In this document: one piece after another, positions 24,816 through 34,708 of the stretch | Layout: each line of letters starts with the position of its first letter | Numbering within the stretch: position 1 is the first letter of the stretch | Assembly: GCA_902785705.1 (NCBI GenBank) | Contig: CACZZN010000005.1 | Location: 124,001 to 188,000, forward strand | Length of the DNA: 64,000 bases | Reading direction: 5' to 3' | Origin: an uncultured Veillonellaceae bacterium | Lineage (GTDB): Bacteria; Bacillota; Negativicutes; Selenomonadales; Selenomonadaceae | Translations under genes and position numbers: made by a program | Notes under the pieces: model-generated | What the model saw: the letters and a program-made list of their open reading frames with translations, nothing else | What the model was told of the DNA's origin: nothing | The model's database searches: none

Positions 24816-26731
24816 TACTTTTCTTCCTTGCTTTCGATTTTTCCCTGCACATACGCAATGAATGCGTCCACATCCATGACCTCGCTGTCCTTTTCACCGT
24901 ATTTCCGGACAGCAGCCGTGTGGTTCTCCATCTCCTGATCGCCGACGACCAGCGTATATGGCGTCTTCTTGACCTGGCTCTCGCGGATCTTGTAGCCCGT
25001 CTTTTCGTTCCGGTCATCCACCTCGACGCGCAGGCCGAGATCAAACATCTTCCGCTTCAGCTCATAGGCATAGTCCATATGCTTGTCCGTGATCGGCAGG
25101 ATGCGGATCTGGACTGGCGCAAGCCATACGGGGAAGGCACCGGCGTAGTTCTCGATCAGAATGCCGATGAAGCGCTCGATACTGCCATAGACCACACGAT
25201 GCACCATGACCGGACGGTGCTTGGCGCCATCCTCGCCCACATAGGTGAGATCGAACTTCTCCGGCAGCAACATATCCAACTGGATCGTACCGCACTGCCA
25301 AGTGCGCCCGATGGAATCCCTCAGATGGAAGTCGATCTTCGGCCCGTAGAACGCACCGTCTCCCTCATTGACCACGTAATTCAGACCGCGGTGTTCCAAG
25401 GCGTTCCGCAGAGCGTTCGTCGCCATCTCCCAGATTTCATCGGAGCCCATGGAATTCTCCGGACGAGTGCTGAGTTCCGCAGTATAAGTCAGTCCGAAGG
25501 TCTTGTAGACTTCATCGAAAAGATCGATGGTCTTCTGAATTTCACCCTCCACCTGCGACGGCATCATAAAGATATGCGCATCATCCTGCGTGAAGTTGCG
25601 CACGCGGAAGAGTCCGTGCAAGGCACCGGAAAGCTCATGGCGATGCACAAGGCCCAGTTCGCCGAGCCGCAGGGGAAGGTCGCGGTAGCTATGGGGATGG
25701 GAATTGTAGACCAGCATGCCGCCGGGACAGTTCATGGGCTTTACCGCATAGTCTTCCTCGTCGATTTGGGTAAAGTACATATTCTCCTTGTAATGATCCC
25801 AATGCCCCGACTGTTCCCAAAGCTTGCGGTTCATGATCAATGGCGTCTTGATTTCCTGATACCCATAGCGGCGATGCACTTCACGCCAGTAATTGATCAG
25901 CTCGTTGCGGATGACCATGCCGTTCGGGTGGAAAAAAGGGAAACCCGGCCCTTCCTCATGCAGGCTGAAAATGTCCAGCTCCTTGCCGAGCTTGCGGTGA
26001 TCGCGCTTTGCGGCTTCCTCCAGCATGTGCAGATACTCATTGAGTTCTTCCTGTTTCTCGAAGGCCGTTCCATAGATGCGCTGCAGCATCTTGTTTTTCT
26101 CGCTGCCGCGCCAGTAAGCGCCTGCCACACTCTGCAGCTTGAAGGCCTTAACCTTGCCCGTAGAGAGAACATGGGGGCCTGCGCAGAGATCCGTGAACTC
26201 CCCCTGCGTATAGAGAGAAATCACTGCGTCCTCCGGCAGGTCGTTGATGAGTTCCACCTTGTAGCCCTCGCCCTTTTCCTCGAAGAACTTCAAAGCCTCC
26301 GCGCGCAGCATCTCACTGCGTTCCAGCTTCAGATTCTCCTTGACGATTTTCTTCATTTCCTTCTCGATATCCGCCAAGTCCTGCTCCGTCAGCTGTTTGT
26401 CCATATCGATATCGTAGTAAAAGCCGTTCTCAATGGCAGGCCCGATGGCAAGCTGCACATTCTGCTCCTTGTAAAGGCGCTTGACCGCCTGTGCGAGGAT
26501 ATGGGAGGCCGTATGACGGAGCGCCCAGCGCCCATCCGCGTCCTCAAAGGTCAGGAATTCCACGGCAGCGTCCTCCCGGAGCACCGTCGTGAGATCCTTG
26601 GTCTCGCCGTTCACCTTGGCTGCCAATACCTTCTTCGCCAAGCTGTTGCTCACCTGCTTCACAAAATCCAGAATACTCGTCCCCTGCTCCACCTCGCGGA
26701 CGCTCCCGTCCTTCATCGTGATCTTCAACAT
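24812..26731 (-). CDS. thrS: Threonyl-tRNA synthetase
   Basis: A 639-residue class II synthetase. It has an N-terminal TGS domain (~1-62), an editing domain with HTASHILAQAV (HxxxH), the catalytic core with PMNCPGGMLVYN (Zn-binding Cys), RDLPLRLGELG and VHRHELSGALHGLFRVRNFTQDDAH, and the C-terminal anticodon domain (VWLAPVQIRILPI). The ATG at 26731 follows CAGGAGG; the upstream extension belongs to the T-box leader. Expression is controlled by the T-box at 26745-26985. Downstream lie rpmI and rplT. Confidence 0.98.
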   Translation of the reverse strand: MLKITMKDGSVREVEQGTSILDFVKQVSNSLAKKVLAAKVNGETKDLTTVLREDAAVEFLTFEDADGRWALRHTASHILAQAVKRLYKEQNVQLAIGPAIENGFYYDIDMDKQLTEQDLADIEKEMKKIVKENLKLERSEMLRAEALKFFEEKGEGYKVELINDLPEDAVISLYTQGEFTDLCAGPHVLSTGKVKAFKLQSVAGAYWRGSEKNKMLQRIYGTAFEKQEELNEYLHMLEEAAKRDHRKLGKELDIFSLHEEGPGFPFFHPNGMVIRNELINYWREVHRRYGYQEIKTPLIMNRKLWEQSGHWDHYKENMYFTQIDEEDYAVKPMNCPGGMLVYNSHPHSYRDLPLRLGELGLVHRHELSGALHGLFRVRNFTQDDAHIFMMPSQVEGEIQKTIDLFDEVYKTFGLTYTAELSTRPENSMGSDEIWEMATNALRNALEHRGLNYVVNEGDGAFYGPKIDFHLRDSIGRTWQCGTIQLDMLLPEKFDLTYVGEDGAKHRPVMVHRVVYGSIERFIGILIENYAGAFPVWLAPVQIRILPITDKHMDYAYELKRKMFDLGLRVEVDDRNEKTGYKIRESQVKKTPYTLVVGDQEMENHTAAVRKYGEKDSEVMDVDAFIAYVQGKIESKEEKY

Positions 26732-26744
26732 TTTAAAAACCTCC

Positions 26745-26985
26745 TGAAAAAGAAAAACAGCCTCGTCCCATGAAGGGACGAGGCATCTGCTCGCGGTTCC
26801 ACCCTGCTTGCTGTTCTCACACAGCACTCAAGCCTTGATAACGGAGAGTTCTCCGGCATGGCATTTCCTCCATGCGCCAGAAGAAACTTCTGTGAGGCGG
26901 TAACATCTGCTGCCCGCCCAGGATCTCGCACCGGCCGATCCCTCTCTGAGAGCTTCCCGCAAACATCATGTCCTCAAATTTACTT
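26745..26985 (-). promoter_or_regulatory. T-box riboswitch of thrS
   Basis: The leader contains the T-box consensus GGGTGGAACCGCGAGC (26789-26804), followed by a terminator GCCTCGTCCC-ttca-GGGACGAGGC (26760-26784) with T tail. Uncharged tRNA-Thr would stabilise the antiterminator. An ACC triplet in the GATGTTACCGCC segment is a plausible threonine specifier, but I could not fold stem I with certainty. The gap between thrS and the next gene holds nothing else. Confidence 0.9.
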
Positions 26986-27047
26986 TTCTTTTTATGGTCA
27001 TCATTATAATCTGAAAATCATTCTCTGTCAACAGCCGCACGAAAAAA

Positions 27048-28127
27048 TCATTTTACTCGTGTTACATTCTCACCGTAAATGGTTTTGAAATCGTCCCGCA
27101 TAGAGACGGGCACCCAGCCGTTTTTCTCGGCGAGCTGACGGCATTTGTCTGCTTTTGCGGCATCCCCCAATTCGCGCTCCAAGTCATCGCACAAGAGGAA
27201 AAAGGCCGCACTCTTGTGCTTGTTCCCGTTCACGGTGTAATTGAGCATGCTGGTATCGCCGCTGGAATTCCCAAAGGCCAGCACCGGCTGTTTGCCGATT
27301 TCCCTGGCAATCGCCGAAACTTTGTTCATCTGCAGGTTTTTGATGACAAATTTGCCACGCACCAAAGAATCGTCCTTTGTGTAGGCATAATCCAGCCCGT
27401 CTTTTTCGCCCTGATGCGATGCATGGATTTCTATGTCGGTGCCGATGATATGATTCTCGGGGATATGCAGCATATCGCAAACCATAATCCGCACCAGCTG
27501 CCGTTCCGACCCCGATACCACGTATACCTCAAAATCATTGCTCTGCAAATACTGGATGACCTCTGCCATCGGAAGGTAAACCGCCTCGCCCCATTTCAGG
27601 TTGGAAAGCCCCTCCACCGGAGTTTTCATGAAATTTTTGACATAATCCGTGTATTCGGGATAGCCAAGCCCTTCAAATACCGCAGCCTGATAGGGTGCGC
27701 TGCTGCCAAGCTTATCACCGGGATCATGGCTCCTGATAAACCGCTCCAGTCCCAGCGCAAACTCCCGGGTGGATGGAGATGCTTGATAGCTGCTGTCGTG
27801 AAGCGCCCGGTCAAGGAACAACATTCCGTCAAAATAATAGGGCGCAGTCTCGCAAAGGAAGGTTCCGTCCATATCAAATACGGCAACACGATCCTCCACC
27901 GGAATAAAGTTCTTGCTCCCTTTATTTGTGACGTCCTTTACATAGTTTATAAGTGCCTGATAAGAGACTGCATCCTTGTTCCAATACTTGAAATTGCTTC
28001 CCTTTTGATTGACGGAAATCTGTGCAATTTCCGCGCGTGACATCGCTTCGGTATCCGTCATCCATGCGGCAGTTCCAAGACCGATCACAGCTGCCAAAAC
28101 GGCGGCACAAAACTTGCTTCTTTTCAT
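27048..28127 (-). CDS. Secreted HAD-superfamily phosphatase
   Basis: A 359-residue protein with an N-terminal signal peptide (MKRSKFCAAVLAAVIGLGTA..). HAD motifs are complete: FDMDGT (motif I nucleophile), VVSGSE (II), a Lys in the VIKNLQMNK region (III) and FGNSSGDTSM (IV). An inserted helical cap lies between motifs I and II. It therefore should be a periplasmic or surface phosphatase, of the type annotated as phosphoserine- or phosphocholine-phosphatase-like; the substrate is unknown. The start at 28127 follows GGGGGAG. It is monocistronic, between the thrS T-box and an AT-rich hairpin. Confidence 0.86.
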   Translation of the reverse strand: MKRSKFCAAVLAAVIGLGTAAWMTDTEAMSRAEIAQISVNQKGSNFKYWNKDAVSYQALINYVKDVTNKGSKNFIPVEDRVAVFDMDGTFLCETAPYYFDGMLFLDRALHDSSYQASPSTREFALGLERFIRSHDPGDKLGSSAPYQAAVFEGLGYPEYTDYVKNFMKTPVEGLSNLKWGEAVYLPMAEVIQYLQSNDFEVYVVSGSERQLVRIMVCDMLHIPENHIIGTDIEIHASHQGEKDGLDYAYTKDDSLVRGKFVIKNLQMNKVSAIAREIGKQPVLAFGNSSGDTSMLNYTVNGNKHKSAAFFLLCDDLERELGDAAKADKCRQLAEKNGWVPVSMRDDFKTIYGENVTRVK

Positions 28128-28247
28128 GTTCACATCTCCCCCACAATGACCGTGATGCCCACATTATCTTCTCATACTACTCTCAGTTAGAAATTTTATT
28201 TCTTACTGAGGGTGCATAAGACTTCAGGCGTGCGTATGCACGACTGG

Positions 28248-28292
28248 CTTTGATAAAAATTCCTTATCCTTCATTTAAAATTTTTATCAAAG
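28248..28292. terminator. AT-rich perfect hairpin
   Basis: CTTTGATAAAAATT and AATTTTTATCAAAG are exact complements with a 17-nt loop. It lies between a small coiled-coil gene and the HAD phosphatase and may terminate the former; GC content is low for a terminator stem. Confidence 0.5.
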
Positions 28293-28364
28293 ATAAGTAT
28301 CAGAAATAAAAACAGGCAATATCCTTAATCCATGATTGTGGATGCAGAATACTGCCCTTCATTT

Positions 28365-28580
28365 TCAGCCTGGGAACCTTTCATTCAGAACATTGATTGC
28401 ATCTTGCGCCGAAATATTCCTCTCGTCCAATATCCTGAGCAATTCTCTGTTCTTCTCAGCGGATTGTTCCTCGCGAAGTTCTTTCAGCTGAGCCTCCAAC
28501 TTCTTGACTTGTTCTTTTCGATCAGCAATTTTCTGTTCGATCGTAGAGATAAGTTCCTCATAATTTTTCTTCTTTGCCAT
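28365..28580 (-). CDS. Small coiled-coil protein, 71 aa
   Basis: Starts MAKKKNYEELISTIEQKIAD after an AGGCAGGTG site; an in-frame ATG seven codons upstream is less well placed. About residues 8-45 form a heptad-like, highly charged helix (KEQVKKLEAQLKELREEQ), followed by LLRILDERNISAQDAINVLN. This layout resembles DUF4315-type proteins of conjugative elements, but the match is a visual impression only. It is isolated from its neighbours by hairpins on both sides. Confidence 0.6.
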   Translation of the reverse strand: MAKKKNYEELISTIEQKIADRKEQVKKLEAQLKELREEQSAEKNRELLRILDERNISAQDAINVLNERFPG

Positions 28581-28707
28581 GGAATTCACCTGCCTTTTCA
28601 CGGATTAATATTCGATACATACAACGGTTATTCCTGCTAAATATTTTATTAAAATATAAATTTTTATAAAAAATTTTTACCGTAAATTTTAACGAGCAAT
28701 GTACATG

Positions 28708-28758
28708 AATAAATCCCGGCAAGCTACTAAAATTTTTCAATAGATTGCCGGGATTTAT
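28708..28758 (-). terminator. Intrinsic terminator of the propionate operon
   Basis: ATAAATCCCGGCAA pairs exactly with TTGCCGGGATTTAT across a 23-nt AT-rich loop, 20 nt after the biotin-carrier stop. T-rich on the minus strand. Confidence 0.85.
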
Positions 28759-28777
28759 GTTATGGAAATCCTGTCAT

Positions 28778-29164
28778 TTATCCAAGAATTACCAGCGACT
28801 CGTGCGCCTTGACGCTCTGTCCTGCTGCCACGTTGAAGCTCTTGACCGTGCCGTCCGTGTCCGCTGTGATCTCGTTCTGCATCTTCATCGCCTCAAGAAT
28901 CAGCAGCACATCGCCGGCTTTCACAGCCTGCCCTTCAGCAGCAACCAGTTTCACGACCTTGCCCGGCATCGGAGCATCGATGGAATGTTCGCCCGCGCCT
29001 GCGGCAACCGCGGCCTTCTTCGGAGCTGCCGGAGCCGCCGGAGCTGCGGCAGGAGCCGGTGCTGCCTTCGGCGCAGCTTTCGGAGCTGCTGCTCCCGCTG
29101 CCTTGACCTCTTCTACCTCAACCTCATAGGACGTACCGTTTACCGTAATGTTGAACTTTTTCAT
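28778..29164 (-). CDS. mmdC: Biotin carboxyl carrier subunit (methylmalonyl-CoA decarboxylase gamma-type)
   Basis: A 128-residue biotin carrier. The N-terminal MKKFNITVNGTSYEVEVEEV is followed by an Ala/Pro-rich flexible linker (~20-55) and a biotinyl domain with EAMKMQNE, where Lys carries biotin. It shuttles CO2 from methylmalonyl-CoA taken by the carboxyltransferase. Start 29164 follows a GGAGGAA site; the longer frame upstream is out of family and overlaps the epsilon-like gene. It is the last gene of the operon. Confidence 0.93.
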   Translation of the reverse strand: MKKFNITVNGTSYEVEVEEVKAAGAAAPKAAPKAAPAPAAAPAAPAAPKKAAVAAGAGEHSIDAPMPGKVVKLVAAEGQAVKAGDVLLILEAMKMQNEITADTDGTVKSFNVAAGQSVKAHESLVILG

Positions 29165-29195
29165 TGAAATTCCTCCACTGTCTAAAAATATGCAA

Positions 29196-29339
29196 TCAAC
29201 GGCGTCCGCCACGCGCGGCCTGCGCCCAGACGTCACTGCGCTTGATGCGCACTGCGATTACCTTGTCCCCCATCATCTGCTGGACCGCAGCCGTAATGGC
29301 CGCGACCACTTCAGGGCTGACTTCTTTTGCGTTTGCCAT
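29196..29339 (-). CDS. mmdE: Epsilon-like small subunit of methylmalonyl-CoA decarboxylase, 47 aa
   Basis: A short frame between the carboxyltransferase and biotin-carrier genes, with GGGGGA before the ATG. It encodes MANAKEVSPEVVAAITAAVQ, then GDKVIAVRIKRSDVWAQAAR. This matches what is known of the Veillonella epsilon subunit and the C-terminal tail of OadG/delta subunits, which bind the carboxyltransferase. There is no membrane helix, unlike a full delta subunit. Spacing is 15 nt from mmdA and 31 nt to the biotin carrier, consistent with one operon. Confidence 0.8.
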   Translation of the reverse strand: MANAKEVSPEVVAAITAAVQQMMGDKVIAVRIKRSDVWAQAARGGRR

Positions 29340-29354
29340 ATCCAAATCCCCCAA

Positions 29355-30884
29355 TTAAAGCGGAATATTGCCATGCTTCTTGGACGGCCCTACCTCACGC
29401 TTGCTCGCAAGTGCATTGAGCGCCGTAATGATATACGGACGGGATTCCTTCGGCTCGATGACCATGTCCGCATAGCCGCGCTCAGCAGCCTTGTATGGTG
29501 TCGCGAACTCATCCACATACTCCGCCGTCTTCTGATCCTTGTCCGGATCCTTGCGGAAGATGATATTCGCCGCGCCTGCAGGTCCCATGACCGCAATCTC
29601 GGCAGAGGGCCACGCCATGACCTGATCCGCGCCCAATTCACGGCAGCACATCGCGATATAGGAACCGCCATATGCCTTGCGCGTGATGAGCGTGACCTTC
29701 GGAACCGTCGCTTCGCTGTATGCGTAAAGCATCTTCGCGCCGTGACGGATGATGCCGTTGTGCTCCTGATCCACGCCCGGCAGGAAGCCCGGAACATCCA
29801 CCAGATTCACCAATGGAAGATTGAACGCATCACAGAAGCGAATGAAACGTGCGGATTTATCCGAAGCATCCACATCCAAGCAGCCTGCCATGACACTCGG
29901 CTGGTTCGCGATGATGCCTACGCTGCGCCCGTCAAAGCGTGCAAAGCAGGTGATGATATTCGTCGCGAAATGCTCATGCACTTCATAGAACTCGCCGTTG
30001 TCCACGATGGAACGGATCACGTCCTTCATGTCGTACGGAGCATTTGGGTTATCCGGAACAACCGTATTCAGGCTTTCGTCCTGACGGTTCGGATCGTCGC
30101 CTGTCTCCACAATAGGAGCATCCTCCATGTTGTTGGAAGGCAGGAAAGACAGAAGATAGCGGATCTGCTGGATGCAGTCCTCCTCATTTTCTGCCGCGAA
30201 ATGCGCAACGCCGGAACGTGTGTTGTGCGTCATCGCGCCGCCCAATTCTTCCGCCGTCACTTCCTCTGCCGTAACAGACTTGATGACGGCCGGTCCTGTG
30301 ATGAACATCTGGCTCGTGTTCTTCACCATATAGATGAAGTCCGTGATGGCCGGGGAATACACCGCACCGCCCGCGCAAGGTCCCATGATAACGGAAATCT
30401 GGGGAATCACGCCCGATGCCGCCGTGTTGCGGAAGAAAATGCCCGCATAGCCGGAGAGTGCGTCCACAGCCTCCTGGATGCGCGCACCGCCGGAGTCATT
30501 GATGCCGATGACCGGAGCGCCCATCTTCATGGCAAGATCCATGACTTTCCAGATCTTATGCGCATGTTTCTCGCCCAGCGAACCGCCCTCGACCGTAAAG
30601 TCCTGCGCATAGGCATAGACAAGACGACCGTCCACCGTGCCATATCCGGTGACAACACCCTCGCCCGGCAGATCCTTCTTGTCCTGTCCAAAGTTCGTGC
30701 AGCGATGCTTCATGAACATATCCAGTTCCACGAAGGTACCCTCATCAAAGAACATCTCGATGCGCTCGCGGGCCGTCATCTTGCCCTTCGCATGCTGCTT
30801 CTCGATGCGGGACTCACCGCCTCCGAGACGGATCTTCTCCTTTTTGGCCTTCATTAATTCAATTTTTTCCTGAACAGTAGCCAC
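29355..30884 (-). CDS. mmdA: Methylmalonyl-CoA carboxyltransferase (alpha/12S-type subunit)
   Basis: A 509-residue carboxyltransferase of the propionyl-CoA carboxylase beta/MmdA/12S family, with tandem crotonase-like domains. Oxyanion-hole glycines are visible in GINDSGGARIQEAVDAL, MGPCAGGAVYSPA and RKAYGGSYIAMCC. It transfers the carboxyl of methylmalonyl-CoA to biotin, forming propionyl-CoA. Start is GTG at 30884 after AGGAGG. No beta (membrane decarboxylase) subunit is in the operon, so the enzyme could be a Na+-pumping decarboxylase with a distant beta gene, or a transcarboxylase component. Confidence 0.95.
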   Translation of the reverse strand: MATVQEKIELMKAKKEKIRLGGGESRIEKQHAKGKMTARERIEMFFDEGTFVELDMFMKHRCTNFGQDKKDLPGEGVVTGYGTVDGRLVYAYAQDFTVEGGSLGEKHAHKIWKVMDLAMKMGAPVIGINDSGGARIQEAVDALSGYAGIFFRNTAASGVIPQISVIMGPCAGGAVYSPAITDFIYMVKNTSQMFITGPAVIKSVTAEEVTAEELGGAMTHNTRSGVAHFAAENEEDCIQQIRYLLSFLPSNNMEDAPIVETGDDPNRQDESLNTVVPDNPNAPYDMKDVIRSIVDNGEFYEVHEHFATNIITCFARFDGRSVGIIANQPSVMAGCLDVDASDKSARFIRFCDAFNLPLVNLVDVPGFLPGVDQEHNGIIRHGAKMLYAYSEATVPKVTLITRKAYGGSYIAMCCRELGADQVMAWPSAEIAVMGPAGAANIIFRKDPDKDQKTAEYVDEFATPYKAAERGYADMVIEPKESRPYIITALNALASKREVGPSKKHGNIPL

Positions 30885-30957
30885 TCTTTTACCTCCTACT
30901 CAGCCATCACAAAAGCTGCGCTTGCAATGGCTGTAAAATAACACGCTTATAAAACTA

Positions 30958-31374
30958 TCAATCACGCTGGCACAGCTCCAGCAGGACACCATGAGTAGCT
31001 TTCGGGTGGAGGAAGGCAATCATCGCACCGCCGGCACCTTTGCGGGGCTTTTCGTCAATCAGGCGGACACCCTTTTCCTTCAAATCGGCCAACGCTGCTT
31101 CCAGATTGTCGACACGCAGGGCAATATGCTGGATACCGCCGCGGCCGCCATTCTTTTCAATGAATTTCGCAATCGGAGAATCCGGCTCTGTTGCGGCCAA
31201 AAGCTCAATCTCGCTGCCGTTCGGCGTCGGATAGAATCCCGTCGTCACCTTCTGATCCGCCACCGTCTCCTCGCCGGTGGAAGGAAGCCCCAGAGACTCG
31301 CTCCAGAACGCACCGACCTCCTTGAGATCGGATACCGCGATACCAATGTGATCCACACCTAAAATCTTGAACAT
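30958..31374 (-). CDS. mce: Methylmalonyl-CoA epimerase
   Basis: A 138-residue VOC-fold epimerase interconverting (2R)- and (2S)-methylmalonyl-CoA. The N-terminal ILGVDHIGIAVSDL gives the metal His, GGIQHIALRVDN the second, and the C-terminal GVLLELCQ the Glu. It lies between meaB and the carboxyltransferase, linking the mutase product to decarboxylation. Confidence 0.96.
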   Translation of the reverse strand: MFKILGVDHIGIAVSDLKEVGAFWSESLGLPSTGEETVADQKVTTGFYPTPNGSEIELLAATEPDSPIAKFIEKNGGRGGIQHIALRVDNLEAALADLKEKGVRLIDEKPRKGAGGAMIAFLHPKATHGVLLELCQRD

Positions 31375-31411
31375 TCCGATTACCTCCTAAAATGTCTTTT
31401 CCCCGGAGCTG

Positions 31412-32350
31412 CTATTTCAGCATCTCCTTCATAATATCTCCAACCACCGTGTAGGGGTCAGTTTCATGTTTCCGGATGCTCTCCACATAGCCGTCCAATC
31501 GTCCGCTGTCCACGATCTTGCCCTTGATATAGCGCCCGATATTGCTGGACAGGATATCCAACATTTCATCGCGGATACGCTTCGTGCGGCGTTCGGCAAG
31601 CAGGCCGTTGCCCTGAATATACGCATAGTGCTTCTCGATATACCCGATCAGCTCCTCAATGCCCTCGCCCTGACTGGCTATGACCTTCTGGATGGGCGGC
31701 CGCCAATCCGACATATTGCTGTCAAGATCCAGCATCATATTGAGCTCGCGCACGAGCTTGTCCGCGCCATCGTGATCCGCCTTGTTGATGCAGAACAGAT
31801 CGCCGATCTCCAAGATACCGGCCTTGATGGCCTGAATATCATCTCCCATACCCGGAATGAGGACTACCATTGTGGTATCCGCAGCTTTTACGATATCCAC
31901 CTCGGACTGTCCGACACCCACGGTTTCCACAAAGATGACATCCTTGCCAAAGGCATCCATCGCTTTGACCGCATCTGCGGTTTTATGGGAAAGCCCCCCA
32001 AGACTGCCGCGCGTCCCCATGCTTCGGATGAACACGCCCTCGTCCAAGGTCAGCCCGTTCATGCGGATGCGGTCTCCCAGAATCGCACCGCCCGTGAAGG
32101 GACTGGTGGGATCCACTGCCACGATGCCAACGGTCTTGCCCTGCTCGCGATATGCCCTAGCCAGTCTGTCGGTCAACGTGCTTTTCCCCGCTCCCGGCGG
32201 CCCCGTGATGCCGAGCACAAAGGCATGTCCGGTATGGGGATAAAGCTTTTTCATGATCTCTGTCGCTTCATCGTATTCATTTTCAATCGCCGTGATGGCG
32301 CGGGAAAGCGCCAGACGATTCCCCTGCAGGAGTTCTTCCGCAATATCCAT
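31412..32350 (-). CDS. meaB: Methylmalonyl-CoA mutase chaperone GTPase MeaB
   Basis: A 312-residue G3E-type GTPase that guards and reloads the B12 cofactor of methylmalonyl-CoA mutase. The P-loop is GITGPPGAGKSTL, followed by VAVDPTSPFTGGAILGDRIRM, the Mg-binding VETVGVGQSE and the NKAD base motif. Start at 32350 (MDIAEELLQG) follows GAAAGGGAA; the 50-codon extension upstream does not match the family. About 190 nt separate it from the B12 subunit gene; that gap contains a GAGAGTC..GACTCTC hairpin. Confidence 0.95.
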   Translation of the reverse strand: MDIAEELLQGNRLALSRAITAIENEYDEATEIMKKLYPHTGHAFVLGITGPPGAGKSTLTDRLARAYREQGKTVGIVAVDPTSPFTGGAILGDRIRMNGLTLDEGVFIRSMGTRGSLGGLSHKTADAVKAMDAFGKDVIFVETVGVGQSEVDIVKAADTTMVVLIPGMGDDIQAIKAGILEIGDLFCINKADHDGADKLVRELNMMLDLDSNMSDWRPPIQKVIASQGEGIEELIGYIEKHYAYIQGNGLLAERRTKRIRDEMLDILSSNIGRYIKGKIVDSGRLDGYVESIRKHETDPYTVVGDIMKEMLK

Positions 32351-32541
32351 CCTATATTCCCTTTCATAACAGCACGGTAAACACGAACCCGGTATTAGCA
32401 CTTGCGAATCGAGAGTCTGCCAGCCGGTCTGACTCTCAACTCCCAACTCCCAATACGCCATTCGGAATAGTTTCTTGCATGAAACTGCAGGAAACAGCAC
32501 GGAGCAAAATGCCCCATGCTGTCCCCAGCTTCGTACTTGTG

Positions 32542-32940
32542 TTATGCCTTTACATTCGCCTTGATGAAATCGACCACATCCGAGGTCGGCGTGCCCGGCG
32601 TGAACACCTCAGCGATTCCCGCCTCCTTGAGTGCGGGAATATCCCCCTCCGGAATAACACCGCCGCCGATGATCAGCACATCCTTCATTCCGTTCTTATT
32701 GCGGACAAGATCCACCACCTTCGGGAAAAGATGGGGATGCGCACCGGAAAGGATGGACATTGCGACCACATTGACATCCTCCTGCAGCGCTGCCTCGGCA
32801 ATCTGCTCCGGTGTCTGGCGGAGTCCTGTATAGATAACCTCAAAGCCAGCATCACGCAGTGCGCGCGCAACGACCTTCGCGCCACGGTCATGACCGTCCA
32901 GACCCGGCTTTGCAACTAATACTCTGATCTTTTTTTCCAT
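32542..32940 (-). CDS. Methylmalonyl-CoA mutase, separate cobalamin-binding subunit
   Basis: A 132-residue B12-binding domain protein, [20 protein letters not shown]. The DGHDRG stretch contains the DxHxxG motif that ligates cobalt. It supplies the cofactor domain for the catalytic chain encoded just upstream. Split catalytic/B12 chains are known from archaea and some bacteria; many bacteria instead have both domains fused. GGAGGG precedes the ATG. Confidence 0.94.
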   Translation of the reverse strand: MEKKIRVLVAKPGLDGHDRGAKVVARALRDAGFEVIYTGLRQTPEQIAEAALQEDVNVVAMSILSGAHPHLFPKVVDLVRNKNGMKDVLIIGGGVIPEGDIPALKEAGIAEVFTPGTPTSDVVDFIKANVKA

Positions 32941-32991
32941 TTCAAAATCCCTCCAAAAGATATTCTGTTCCCATCCATGCATCTGAAAGCA

Positions 32992-34638
32992 TCAGAGATT
33001 CACATGAGCCTCGTACTCGCCGAAGACCTCACGCATCACGCCGCAAATCTCTCCCAGCGTAGCGTAAGTCTTGACAGCAGCAAGGATATGCGGCATGAGG
33101 TTCTCGTTCTCATCCTGGCAAGCAGTCTTGAGATCCGCAAGCGCAGCCTTGACAGCATCGTTGTCGCGCTTTGCCTTCATTGCCTCGACCTTAGCCTTCT
33201 GCTTCTCGCCAACGGATGCATCGACACGCAGCAGATTCTTTGGAGCTTCTTCTTCAATCTGGAACTTATTGACACCGACGATGGTGCGGGCACCGGACTC
33301 GACATCCATCTGCCACTTGTAAGCGCTGTCCTGGATTTCCTTCTGGATATAGCCCTTCTCAATCGCAGCAACCGCGCCGCCCATTTCGTCGATCTTCTTG
33401 ATGTAATCCCAAGCCTCGGCCTCGATCTTATTGGTCATAGCCTCTACGTAATAGGAGCCTGCCAGCGGATCGATGACATCCGCAAGACCGCTCTCATAGG
33501 CAACGATCTGCTGCGTACGGAGCGCGATCATAACGGATTCTTCCGTCGGAAGAGCCAACGCCTCATCGCGGGAATTCGTATGGAGGGACTGCGTTCCGCC
33601 CATGACAGCAGCTGCCGTCTGCAAAGCGACACGCACGATATTGTTGTTCGGCTGCTGGGCCGTAAGCATGGAGCCTGCGGTCTGCGTATGGACACGCAGC
33701 ATCATGGACTTCGGCTTCTCTGCCTTGAAGCGCTCCTTCATGACCTTTGCCCAAACGCGGCGGGATGCACGGAACTTCGCGACCTCTTCCAGCACATTGT
33801 TATGCGCATTCCAGAAGAAGGAAAGACGTCCCGCGAAATCATCAACGTTCAGGCCGGCCTTGATCGCCGCCTCCACATACGCAATGCCGTCAGCAATCGT
33901 GAAGGCAATTTCCTGGGCTGCCGTGGAGCCTGCCTCGCGGATATGGTAGCCGGAAATGGAGATTGTGTTCCACTTCGGCACGTTCTTGGAGCAATATTCA
34001 AAGATATTCGTAATGAGCCGCATGGAAGGACGCGGTGGGAAAATATAAGTTCCGCGGGCCGCATACTCCTTCAGGATATCATTTTGGATCGTGCCCTTGA
34101 GCTGGTCAGCGGAAACGCCCTGCTTCTCAGCAACGGCAATGTACATGGCAAGCAGCACGGATGCTGGAGCATTGATGGTCATGGAGGTGGAAACCTTGCC
34201 CAAATCGATCTGGTCGAACAGGATTTCCATATCAGCCAGGGAGTCAATGGCAACGCCCACCTTGCCGACCTCGCCCTCGGAAATCGGATCGGTGGAATCA
34301 TAGCCGATCTGCGTCGGAAGGTCAAATGCGCAGGAAAGCCCCGTCGCGCCGGACTCGATCAGATAGCGATAGCGCTTGTTGGATTCCTCCGCCGTAGAGA
34401 AGCCCGCATACATGCGCATCGTCCAGAAACGGCCGCGGTACATGGTCGGCTGCACGCCGCGCGTGTAGGGATACACGCCCGGGAAGCTGATCTCATCCGC
34501 ATAGTCCGTATCCTTGATGTCCAGCGGCGTGTAAAGGCGCTGTTCCGGCAGATGCTCACGCTCCGGAAAACGCGCAATTGCCTTCTCGACGCTTGCCTGA
34601 TACTTGGCAAGCTCTTCCTGGATTTTTTCATTGCTCAT
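32992..34638 (-). CDS. Methylmalonyl-CoA mutase, catalytic subunit (split type)
   Basis: A 548-residue TIM-barrel catalytic chain that rearranges succinyl-CoA and methylmalonyl-CoA. The characteristic [42 protein letters not shown] and [19 protein letters not shown] segments (the substrate-binding Tyr and Arg region) are present. The chain ends before any B12 domain, which is the separate 132-aa gene downstream. Start 34638 follows AGGAGG. It is second in the propionate operon. Confidence 0.96.
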   Translation of the reverse strand: MSNEKIQEELAKYQASVEKAIARFPEREHLPEQRLYTPLDIKDTDYADEISFPGVYPYTRGVQPTMYRGRFWTMRMYAGFSTAEESNKRYRYLIESGATGLSCAFDLPTQIGYDSTDPISEGEVGKVGVAIDSLADMEILFDQIDLGKVSTSMTINAPASVLLAMYIAVAEKQGVSADQLKGTIQNDILKEYAARGTYIFPPRPSMRLITNIFEYCSKNVPKWNTISISGYHIREAGSTAAQEIAFTIADGIAYVEAAIKAGLNVDDFAGRLSFFWNAHNNVLEEVAKFRASRRVWAKVMKERFKAEKPKSMMLRVHTQTAGSMLTAQQPNNNIVRVALQTAAAVMGGTQSLHTNSRDEALALPTEESVMIALRTQQIVAYESGLADVIDPLAGSYYVEAMTNKIEAEAWDYIKKIDEMGGAVAAIEKGYIQKEIQDSAYKWQMDVESGARTIVGVNKFQIEEEAPKNLLRVDASVGEKQKAKVEAMKAKRDNDAVKAALADLKTACQDENENLMPHILAAVKTYATLGEICGVMREVFGEYEAHVNL

Positions 34639-34708
34639 AACGAATCCTCCTGTTTCATTCAGTTTTTATCCGCTGCTTTTGCAGCCTCTCACATGATGTT
34701 CCGACACA

